Source of the DNA: Bacteroidales bacterium
GTDB taxonomy: Bacteria > Bacteroidota > Bacteroidia > Bacteroidales > Tenuifilaceae
Assembly (NCBI GenBank): GCA_003531155.1
Contig: DQHR01000084.1
Coordinates: 3,433 to 10,122, forward strand
Length of the DNA stretch: 6,690 bases
Direction of reading: 5' to 3'
Position 1 is the first letter of the stretch; every line of letters begins with the position of its first letter. A program made the position numbers and the translations under genes. Below are positions 1 to 5,615 of the stretch, one piece after another. The notes beneath the pieces were generated by a model. That model had not been told where the DNA came from and made no database searches. It saw only the letters and a program-made list of their open reading frames with translations.

Positions 1-396
1 GTTAATAACCGAGGTGAGATTGCTCCTTTAACAGCAGCAGAAATTGCAAAAAGTTATGGAGTAAGGGTTTATCCTGTTGGTATTGGTTCTATTGGAACAG
101 CTCCTTATCCTGTTCAAACTCCATTTGGAGTTCAGTACCAGAATATGGAAGTGAAAATTGATGAGGAAATGCTTCAACAAGTGGCTGAAATGACAGGTGG
201 AAAATACTTTAGGGCAACCAATAACAAGGCACTTGAGCAGGTTTATTCTGAAATCGATAAGCTTGAACGCTCAAAAATTGAGGTAACGGAACATAATAAA
301 AGAGAAGAAAGGTTTAGGATTTTTGGACTAATAGCCCTTGCTTTAATTGCACTCGAATTTGCTTTACGTTCAACAATATTCAGGAGCATTCCTTAA
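1..396 (+). CDS. batA: BatA, VWA-domain membrane protein (3' end only)
   Basis: The reading frame is open from the first base, so the gene starts upstream; 131 residues are visible. The visible N-terminus (VNNRGEIAPLTAAEIAK) resembles the segment that follows the third metal-binding Asp-Gly of a VWA domain, so the window probably opens just after that motif. Next come a YPVGIGS strand and a TGGKYFRATNN motif near residues 66-76, which is closely paralleled in the neighbouring BatB. A single hydrophobic segment at visible residues 107-124 is the C-terminal membrane anchor. VWA domains bind partner proteins through a metal ion (MIDAS). BatA is named for its link to aerotolerance in Bacteroides fragilis; its molecular role is not established. 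It is first in the bat series, 21 nt before batB. The separate identity from BatB is inferred from gene order, because the N-terminal part is missing. An internal ATG at 145 is not the start, since homology runs through it. Confidence 0.9.
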   Translation, partial: VNNRGEIAPLTAAEIAKSYGVRVYPVGIGSIGTAPYPVQTPFGVQYQNMEVKIDEEMLQQVAEMTGGKYFRATNNKALEQVYSEIDKLERSKIEVTEHNKREERFRIFGLIALALIALEFALRSTIFRSIP

Positions 397-417
397 GGAT
401 AATTAAACTTAAAAGAT

Positions 418-1455
418 ATGTTTAGGTTTTCACATACAGATTATTTATACTTTTTATTTTTAATACCGCTAATTATTAGCCTGTTTTGGTTTGTGACCAT
501 TTTACAGAAACGTGCCATTAAGCGATTTGGAAATATTGAAACCCTTGCTCAGCTTATGCCAGGCTTTTCAACTCAAAGAGGATGGCTAAAAGTTATAATT
601 TTTAGCATAGCTCTTACACTAATTATTTTTGGTCTAGCTGGTCCTCAATTTGGTTCTAAACTTACAGAAGTAAAGCGTAAAGGGATAGAGTTAATTATTG
701 CATTGGATGTATCCAATAGTATGATGGCTCAGGACATTCAACCTAGCAGGTTGGAACGAGCTAAACAGGCAATTTCTCGTTTAGTCGATAAACTTTCTGA
801 TGATAGACTTGGATTAATTGTTTTTGCAGGGGATGCCTATGTTCAATTACCTGTTACAAACGATTATATATCGGCAAAGATGTTTCTTTCATCGATTAAT
901 CCGGGTATGGTACCAAAGCAAGGAACTGCAATTGGTAGTGCCATAAATTTAGCATCAAGTTCGTTCAGCCCACAAAGCGAAACAAGTAAAGTAATCGTTG
1001 TAATTTCTGATGGAGAGAATCATGAGGACGATCCTATTGAGGCTGCAAAACGTGCTGCCGACCAAGGGATTTTTGTATACACTATTGGTATTGGTTCTCC
1101 TCAGGGTTCACCAATCCCTGCATCGCAGGAGAATCAAACCTCTTTTTGGAAAGATAAAGATGGTAACGTAGTTGTTTCTAAACTCGATGAGGAAACATTA
1201 TCAAAAGTTGCAATTGCAGGGAATGGTAAGTATATCCGGGCAACTAATACTCAACTCGGTTTACTTCCTTTATTCGATGAAGTTAATAAAATGCAGAAAA
1301 CTGAAATGAAAGAAAAAATATACTCTGAGTATAACGACCAATTTCAATATCTTTTTGCATTCGCTTTATTGCTATTGGTTTTAGAATTCATCATTCTTGA
1401 ACGTAAAAATAAGTGGTTAACAAAGTTGAACCTTTTTGGTGTTAATAGGAGGTAG
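418..1455 (+). CDS. batB: BatB, VWA-domain membrane protein
   Basis: This 345-residue protein is the second VWA protein of the Bat operon. Hydrophobic segments lie near residues 8-28, 57-76 and 310-327, and the VWA domain sits between the second and third, about residues 88-295. The MIDAS residues appear complete: D97-V-S99-N-S101, T170 in KQGTAIG, and D198 in ISDGEN. The loop between the first two segments is basic (KRAIKRFG) and so is the C-terminal tail (ERKNKWLTK). By the positive-inside rule both are cytoplasmic, which puts the VWA domain in the periplasm. The C-terminal half parallels BatA, including KYIRATNTQ beside KYFRATNNK, so the two are tandem paralogues. The ATG at 418 gives the expected short N-terminus leading into the first membrane segment; no Shine-Dalgarno is seen before it. 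The gene ends 2 nt before batC. Family assignment is firm; the biochemical role is not known. Confidence 0.95.
   Translation: MFRFSHTDYLYFLFLIPLIISLFWFVTILQKRAIKRFGNIETLAQLMPGFSTQRGWLKVIIFSIALTLIIFGLAGPQFGSKLTEVKRKGIELIIALDVSNSMMAQDIQPSRLERAKQAISRLVDKLSDDRLGLIVFAGDAYVQLPVTNDYISAKMFLSSINPGMVPKQGTAIGSAINLASSSFSPQSETSKVIVVISDGENHEDDPIEAAKRAADQGIFVYTIGIGSPQGSPIPASQENQTSFWKDKDGNVVVSKLDEETLSKVAIAGNGKYIRATNTQLGLLPLFDEVNKMQKTEMKEKIYSEYNDQFQYLFAFALLLLVLEFIILERKNKWLTKLNLFGVNRR
1447..1452 (+). promoter_or_regulatory. Shine-Dalgarno site for batC
   Basis: A perfect AGGAGG lies 5 nt before the batC ATG. It is formed by the last two arginine codons of batB. The starts of batB, batD, batE, the peroxidase gene and galE have only AT-rich leaders, so this site stands out in a phylum that rarely uses Shine-Dalgarno pairing. 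It also supports the ATG at 1458 as the true start. Confidence 0.6.
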
Positions 1456-1457
1456 TT

Positions 1458-2183
1458 ATGAAAAGATTTGCTCTTTCTTTGATATTTGTTCTTATTGCAA
1501 TTGCTCTATTTGCTCAAAGCGAAAAGAAATCTATTCGTCAGGGTAATAAAGAGTTTAAGAAGAATGATTTTACAAACTCTGAAATTTCATACCGTAAGGC
1601 ATTGGAAAAAAACCCTTCATCTTTTAAGGGAAATTTCAACCTTGCTGATGCTCTTTACAAGCAAGATAAGCAGGAAGAGTCTGTAAAACTTTTTGATGGA
1701 TTAACTTCTGCAAATGTTGATGATGCTCAAAAATCAGGTGTATACTACAATATGGGTAATTCATATTTGAAGCAGCAAAAGTTGAAAGAAAGCATTGAGT
1801 CTTATAAGAAAGCATTGCGATTAAATCCGAATGATTCCGATGCTAAGTATAATCTGTCGGAAGCACAACGCATGTTAAAGCAACAGCAACAACAGCAGCA
1901 AAACGATAAGAATAAAAAAGATAATAAGGACAATAAAGACAAAGATAACAAGGACAACAAAGACAAGGATGAGAAAGATCAAGATAAAAAGGATGATAAA
2001 GACAAGGATAAGAACAAAGATCAAAAGGATAAAAATAAGCCTCAACCTCAGCAACAAAAGATTTCACAGGAGGATGCTCGAAGAATGTTAGAGGCTCTGC
2101 AAAACAATGAAAAGCAGATTCAGCAAAAATTGAGAGAGCAACAGGCAAAGGCTGCAAAGGTTAGGGTTGAGAAGAATTGGTAA
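1458..2183 (+). CDS. batC: BatC, TPR-repeat protein with Lys/Asp-rich tract
   Basis: This 241-residue protein is predicted to be exported. Residues 1-20 form a signal peptide (MKRF, then a hydrophobic core, ending ALFAQ). About three TPR helix pairs follow at residues 22-55, 56-85 and 92-130; the last has the clear pattern YYNMGNSYLKQQKLKESIES and ends in a typical NPND turn. A run of seven glutamines (142-148) leads into a tract made only of Lys, Asp, Asn, Glu and Gln (149-194), and then a helical C-terminus containing QEDARRMLEALQNNEKQI (204-221), which fits the BatC family. TPR domains hold protein partners, so BatC is probably a periplasmic scaffold for the VWA proteins; that role is inferred. 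The gene follows batB by 2 nt, suggesting translational coupling, and precedes batD by 19 nt. Long hydrophobic frames on the opposite strand are artefacts of the Lys/Asp codons. Confidence 0.92.
   Translation: MKRFALSLIFVLIAIALFAQSEKKSIRQGNKEFKKNDFTNSEISYRKALEKNPSSFKGNFNLADALYKQDKQEESVKLFDGLTSANVDDAQKSGVYYNMGNSYLKQQKLKESIESYKKALRLNPNDSDAKYNLSEAQRMLKQQQQQQQNDKNKKDNKDNKDKDNKDNKDKDEKDQDKKDDKDKDKNKDQKDKNKPQPQQQKISQEDARRMLEALQNNEKQIQQKLREQQAKAAKVRVEKNW
1881..2039 (+). repeat. Low-complexity Gln then Lys/Asp/Asn tract in batC
   Basis: Codons 142-148 (1881-1901) are seven glutamines, and codons 149-194 (1902-2039) encode only K, D, N, E and Q. Within it, 1923-1946 and 1947-1970 are two adjacent 24-nt units, each encoding NKDNKDKD. 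They differ at three bases, all third codon positions, so the protein repeat is exact. The coding strand is strongly purine-rich here. Confidence 0.85.
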
Positions 2184-2202
2184 AGTATATATATCATAAG
2201 AT

Positions 2203-4017
2203 ATGAACAGAGTACTATTTTTTTTAAGTTTACTGGCTGCAGTTAATTTTTCTTCGGCTCAAGAAGTTGCACTTGAGGTGTATGCTCCAAGTCTTGTGGC
2301 TGTTGGAGAGCAATTTAGGTTAAGCTACTCAATTAATAAGCAACCAACATCGCTTACACCTCCAGAAATAAAAAACTTTGAAATACTTGCAGGCCCTAGT
2401 TCATCTCATAGCACTAGTGTTCAGGTAATTAATGGGCGTGTGACTCAAAGTGAGACTATTTCGTACACCTATATACTTGAAGCTAAAAAAGAGGGAAAGT
2501 TCACAATTGATCCTGCCACTGCTATTGTTGATGGAAAAGAGTTGAAATCAAACTCAGTTACAATAGAAGTTATCAAGCAAAATAACTCAAGTCAGCAACA
2601 AAGCCAAGGGTCTGAACAGCAGGATAGGACACAAACAAGAGATGATTTACCAAATTCTGAACTTTTTGTAGGCGTTGATGTTAGCCGCAGATCAGTTTAC
2701 CTTGGCGAACCTATTGTTGCAACATTAAAACTTTATACTAGGGTTTCACTTGCAAATTTTGAAGACTCAAAGTTTCCCCCATTCAATGGCTTCTGGAGTC
2801 AAGAGATTGAGACAACACCAAATATTGAATTTCAACGTGAGAACATAAACGGGAAAATTTATAATGTAGGAATTATAAAGAAGTACCTTCTTTTTCCTCA
2901 AAAGAATAAAACCCTTGAGATTGATCCTTTTGAATTGGTGGTTTTGTATCAGCAAAGGGTTAATCGTTCACAATCTATTTTTGACGATTTTTTTGGGTCA
3001 GTAGAAACATACCGAAAAAAACTTGTTAGTAAGCCAATTACAATTAATGTAATGGACTTACCAGCAAATGCTCCTGAATCCTTTAGAGGGGGTGTAGGCA
3101 ATTTTAAACTTGAGCCATCACTCGATAAAAAGGTGGTTAAAACCAATGAAGCAATTACGCTAAAACTTAAAATATCGGGGAATGGTAATATAAAGCTTAT
3201 TGATTCTCCAAAAATTGGATTTCCCGAAGGTTTCGAAGTGTACGATCCTAAGACGAGCGATAATGTAAATACATCGACTAATGGGGCTTCTGGCTCTAAA
3301 ATATTCGAGTATGTTGCAATTCCACGAACTCCAGGAAACTTTACAATTCCATCTATTGAGTTTACTTATTTTGACCCAGTTAAAGTTCAGTATGTTACCC
3401 TTAAATCTGAACCCTATAGTATAAAGGTCACTTCTGATGGATCTGATTCAGGAACTGCGCAGGTGTATGGATACAGCAAAGAGGATATTAAATTCATTGG
3501 AAAGGATATTCGTTTCATTAAAACAGCAAAATTAGCTACTAAGCCCTATGCTTCATTTTTTATTGGATCAGTATTGTTTTATATAATAATAATTGTTCTA
3601 TTAGGTGGATTTGCTTTTGCCGTTTACTACATGAGCAAGTATCAAAAAGAACTTTCTGATATAATGCTAGTTAAAAATAAGAAAGCTAACAAAATTGCTC
3701 GAAAACGACTTCATATTGCTGAATCGCACTTAAAAGCAAATAATCGTGAGCTATTCTTTGAGGAGATCCATAAAGCAATGTGGGGCTATCTATCCGATAA
3801 ATTGAGCATACCCGTTTCAAATTTAACTAGCGATAACGCACGAACCGAGATGAGCACTAAGGGTATAACTTATGTTGATATTGAAGAGTTTATGCAGATT
3901 ATTTCTGTTTGCGAATTTGCCCGATTTGCTCCTGCAGCTGATAATTCAGAGATGAGCATATTATTTAATAGAGCACATGAGCTGATTATGAAATTTGAAG
4001 GTATTATTAAGAAATGA
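2203..4017 (+). CDS. batD: BatD family membrane protein
   Basis: This 604-residue protein has a signal peptide at residues 1-19/20 (cleavage near FSSAQ) and a long beta-rich extracytoplasmic part. It begins with a domain (about 21-125) of the kind seen in BatD proteins: VYAPSLVAVGEQFRLSY, then a PEIKNFEILAGPS motif. A Gln/Ser-rich linker (127-147) joins this to further beta-sandwich modules (about 153-285 and 298-410). FRGGVGNFKLEPSLDKK at 294-310 and PRTPGNFTIPSIEFTYFDP at 374-392 are typical BatD stretches. One membrane segment (about 449-477) is followed by a basic, mostly helical cytoplasmic tail to residue 604 (KNKKANKIARKR near 491-502). It is the only Bat protein here with a sizeable cytoplasmic domain, so it could relay contact to the MoxR ATPase usually encoded upstream; this is inference. 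No Shine-Dalgarno is visible. It lies 19 nt after batC and 34 nt before batE. Molecular function is unknown. Confidence 0.93.
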   Translation: MNRVLFFLSLLAAVNFSSAQEVALEVYAPSLVAVGEQFRLSYSINKQPTSLTPPEIKNFEILAGPSSSHSTSVQVINGRVTQSETISYTYILEAKKEGKFTIDPATAIVDGKELKSNSVTIEVIKQNNSSQQQSQGSEQQDRTQTRDDLPNSELFVGVDVSRRSVYLGEPIVATLKLYTRVSLANFEDSKFPPFNGFWSQEIETTPNIEFQRENINGKIYNVGIIKKYLLFPQKNKTLEIDPFELVVLYQQRVNRSQSIFDDFFGSVETYRKKLVSKPITINVMDLPANAPESFRGGVGNFKLEPSLDKKVVKTNEAITLKLKISGNGNIKLIDSPKIGFPEGFEVYDPKTSDNVNTSTNGASGSKIFEYVAIPRTPGNFTIPSIEFTYFDPVKVQYVTLKSEPYSIKVTSDGSDSGTAQVYGYSKEDIKFIGKDIRFIKTAKLATKPYASFFIGSVLFYIIIIVLLGGFAFAVYYMSKYQKELSDIMLVKNKKANKIARKRLHIAESHLKANNRELFFEEIHKAMWGYLSDKLSIPVSNLTSDNARTEMSTKGITYVDIEEFMQIISVCEFARFAPAADNSEMSILFNRAHELIMKFEGIIKK

Positions 4018-4051
4018 GAGTTTTAATTTATCATATTAAAATTATCAAATT

Positions 4052-4813
4052 ATGTTTAGATTTATTATAAACACTATAGTAGTAGGAGTTTTATCGTTAG
4101 GCAATTTATTTGCTGCCAATATCGATCAGCAAATGGCTGAGGCTAATAAGCAATACTCTGATGGGAAATTTGATGAAGCAGTAAAATCATATGAATCAAT
4201 AGTAAAACAGGGTTATTGCTCTTATATACTATACTATAATTTAGGGAATGCCTACTATAAGACTAAAAATATTCCTTTTGCAATCCTAAACTATGAGAGA
4301 GCTTTGCTTTATAATCCGGGGGATGAGAATATTAAGTTTAACCTAGATTTGGCTAAAACATTTACCGTTGATAGGATTGAACCTTTACCAGAGTTCTTTT
4401 TAGTTTCCTTTTTTAAAAACTTCCGGCTTTTAATGTCAACCAACCAATGGGCTTATACCGGCATTTTCTTCCTTATTGTCAGCCTTACTCTTGCTTATTT
4501 ATTTTGGTTTACGCATAATCCTAGCGTAAAACGTATCACTTTTTCGACAGGAATTCTTGCAATAGTAATTGTTTTGCTTTCATTTACTTTTAGTTCTCAA
4601 CAAAAGAATAATATCGAAAAGCATGGCTATGGCATACTTACACCTTCAGTCATTGCCGTAAAGAGTTCACCTGGTGATTCGGGTAAAGATCTTTTTGTTC
4701 TTCATGCTGGAACAAAAGTAAAGATTATCGATTCAATAGGAGATTGGTATGAGGTGCGTATTGCCGATGGCAATATGGGGTGGATTCTTAAAGAAACAAT
4801 GGAGAAAATATAA
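4052..4813 (+). CDS. batE: BatE, TPR and SH3-like domain membrane protein
   Basis: This 253-residue protein closes the Bat series. A signal peptide covers about residues 1-22 (ending NLFAAN). Two TPR units follow at 24-55 (MAEANKQYSDGKFDEAVKSY) and 58-91 (YYNLGNAYYKTKNIPFAI, ending with a YNPGDENIK turn). Two membrane segments lie at about 132-154 and 162-181, separated by a short basic loop (HNPSVKR). The C-terminus, 192-250, looks like a bacterial SH3 domain: TPSVIAVKSSPG, then LFVLHAGTKVKIIDSIGDWY and a GNMGWI end. This topology puts both TPR and SH3 parts in the periplasm. Bacterial SH3 domains often bind peptidoglycan or proteins, so a cell-wall contact is possible but unproven. The gene lies 34 nt after batD with no terminator between them. 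No canonical terminator follows the stop either, so transcription may run on into the peroxidase gene. Confidence 0.93.
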   Translation: MFRFIINTIVVGVLSLGNLFAANIDQQMAEANKQYSDGKFDEAVKSYESIVKQGYCSYILYYNLGNAYYKTKNIPFAILNYERALLYNPGDENIKFNLDLAKTFTVDRIEPLPEFFLVSFFKNFRLLMSTNQWAYTGIFFLIVSLTLAYLFWFTHNPSVKRITFSTGILAIVIVLLSFTFSSQQKNNIEKHGYGILTPSVIAVKSSPGDSGKDLFVLHAGTKVKIIDSIGDWYEVRIADGNMGWILKETMEKI

Positions 4814-4851
4814 TTCTCTTCTTCTTTTTTTTATTTCATTTTTTTGATAGA

Positions 4852-4891
4852 GAAGATGGGAATTTGAAATATTGATAAACAAATTATCTTC
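4852..4891. repeat. Bulged inverted repeat upstream of the peroxidase gene
   Basis: GAAGAT (4852-4857), a GGG bulge, then AATTTG (4861-4866) pairs with CAAATT (4880-4885) followed directly by ATCTTC (4886-4891). This gives 6+6 base pairs around a 13-nt loop. No T-run follows, so it is a poor intrinsic terminator. It overlaps the promoter candidate at 4863-4892 and could be an operator or an RNA hairpin. In DNA this AT-rich it could also be chance. Confidence 0.35.
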
Positions 4892-4892
4892 A
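4863..4892 (+). promoter_or_regulatory. Candidate Bacteroidota-type promoter for the peroxidase gene
   Basis: TTTG at 4863-4866 resembles the -33 element. After 18 nt, TATCTTCA at 4885-4892 partly matches the -7 consensus TAnnTTTG, with the last two bases differing. The start of transcription would be near 4899, giving a leader of about 30 nt before the ATG at 4930. The match is imperfect and spacing is slightly short, so this is tentative. Confidence 0.3.
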
Positions 4893-4929
4893 AATCTGTT
4901 AGTAGTAATAAACTTAAAACTAATAGATT

Positions 4930-5472
4930 ATGAAGATTTTTTCGTTATTAACTGTAAGTTTGCTTGTAGTAAACTTAGTTTCAGCCCAAAATAAATCATT
5001 TTACGATTTTACTGTTAAAACCATTGATGGAGAAAACTACTCTCTATCACAACTTAAGGGTAAAAAGGTAATGGTGGTTAATACTGCCTCAAAATGTGGT
5101 TATACACCTCAGTATGAGACTTTACAAAAAGTATATCAGGAATATAAGAGCAAGAATTTTGTCATCATTGGATTTCCCGCAAATAATTTTGGAAATCAAG
5201 AACCTGGAACAAATATTGAAATAAAGAATTTCTGCACTGAGAAGTTTAGCGTTTCATTTCCTATGATGGAGAAGATATCTGTTAAGGGTGATGATATGAA
5301 TCCATTATATAAGTGGCTTACTTCAAAGTCTGAAAATGGAGTAATGGATAGTGAGGTGAAATGGAACTTCCAGAAATATCTGATTGATGAAAATGGTAAG
5401 TTGGTTGATGTTGCCTTCTCAAAAGAAAAACCCGATTCCGAAAGGATTATTAAATGGATAAAAGGGAAATAG
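4930..5472 (+). CDS. gpx: Glutathione peroxidase family protein, probably secreted and thioredoxin-type
   Basis: This 180-residue thiol peroxidase would reduce hydrogen peroxide or organic hydroperoxides. Residues 1-20 are a signal peptide (hydrophobic LLTVSLLVVNLVSAQ), so the mature enzyme of about 160 residues should act in the periplasm. The fold begins at FYDFTVKTIDGENYSLSQLKG. The peroxidatic cysteine is C56 in NTASKCGYTP. The other members of the family's catalytic tetrad are Q90 (GFPANNFGNQEPG), W145 and N146 (KWNFQKYL). It uses cysteine, not selenocysteine. A second cysteine, C102 in FCTEKF, sits 46 residues later, matching the resolving cysteine of thioredoxin-dependent members, so thioredoxin-like reductants are more likely than glutathione. 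The ATG at 4930 is chosen because it begins the signal peptide. The gene starts 116 nt after batE, may have its own promoter, and ends in a clear terminator, so it forms the tail of the region or a single-gene unit. Confidence 0.93.
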   Translation: MKIFSLLTVSLLVVNLVSAQNKSFYDFTVKTIDGENYSLSQLKGKKVMVVNTASKCGYTPQYETLQKVYQEYKSKNFVIIGFPANNFGNQEPGTNIEIKNFCTEKFSVSFPMMEKISVKGDDMNPLYKWLTSKSENGVMDSEVKWNFQKYLIDENGKLVDVAFSKEKPDSERIIKWIKGK

Positions 5473-5495
5473 CACTTATTGTTTATTGAACTATT

Positions 5496-5525
5496 AAAAC
5501 TCTAGATTATTCTAGAGTTTTTTTT
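5496..5525 (+). terminator. Intrinsic terminator after the peroxidase gene
   Basis: AAAACTCTAGA (5496-5506) pairs perfectly with TCTAGAGTTTT (5511-5521) around a TTAT loop. A run of eight T (5518-5525) overlaps the right arm and trails it. It begins 23 nt after the stop codon at 5472. It should insulate galE from upstream transcription. Confidence 0.88.
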
Positions 5526-5615
5526 CATTTAGTAAAACATGTTTTTTACAATTAACTGTATTGTATAATGAATCATTGAATTTGAAGATTGTTATCTTTA
5601 CATAAAAATGTAGAA

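Noticed and set aside
1843..2157. Long open frames on the - strand opposite the batC low-complexity tract, one encoding a very hydrophobic 60-residue peptide
   Set aside because: They are the complement of Lys/Asp/Gln codons, which read backwards as Leu/Ile/Phe/Val. The batC frame has the signal peptide and TPR homology, and the - strand frames have no start signal or family feature.
2767..3146. Short - strand open frames inside batD
   Set aside because: They overlap a well-supported gene, show no recognisable domain and have no upstream signals.
4019..4043. Small hairpin between batD and batE (AGTTTTAAT with ATTAAAATT)
   Set aside because: The stem is almost all A-T with one G-T pair and no T-run. 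Such pairings are expected by chance in this AT-rich gap, and batE clearly continues the operon.
418..4063. Near-identical starts of batB (418) and batE (4052), both encoding MFRF
   Set aside because: Only about 12 bases match and the proteins diverge at once into different architectures, so this is most likely coincidence.
4817..4856. Possible terminator directly after batE (TCTTCT with AGAAGA)
   Set aside because: The stem is only 6-7 bp, the loop is about 27 nt and holds the T-runs, and no T-run follows the right arm. It is kept only as one side of the competing-hairpin finding.
5593..5600. TATCTTTA before galE as a -7 promoter element (consensus TAnnTTTG)
   Set aside because: It matches well, but the nearest upstream TTG elements (5576-5578 and 5561-5563) give spacings of 14 and 29 nt, and the leader would be only about 9 nt. 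The TATAAT at 5564-5569 also lacks a properly spaced -35 partner. The galE promoter is left unassigned.
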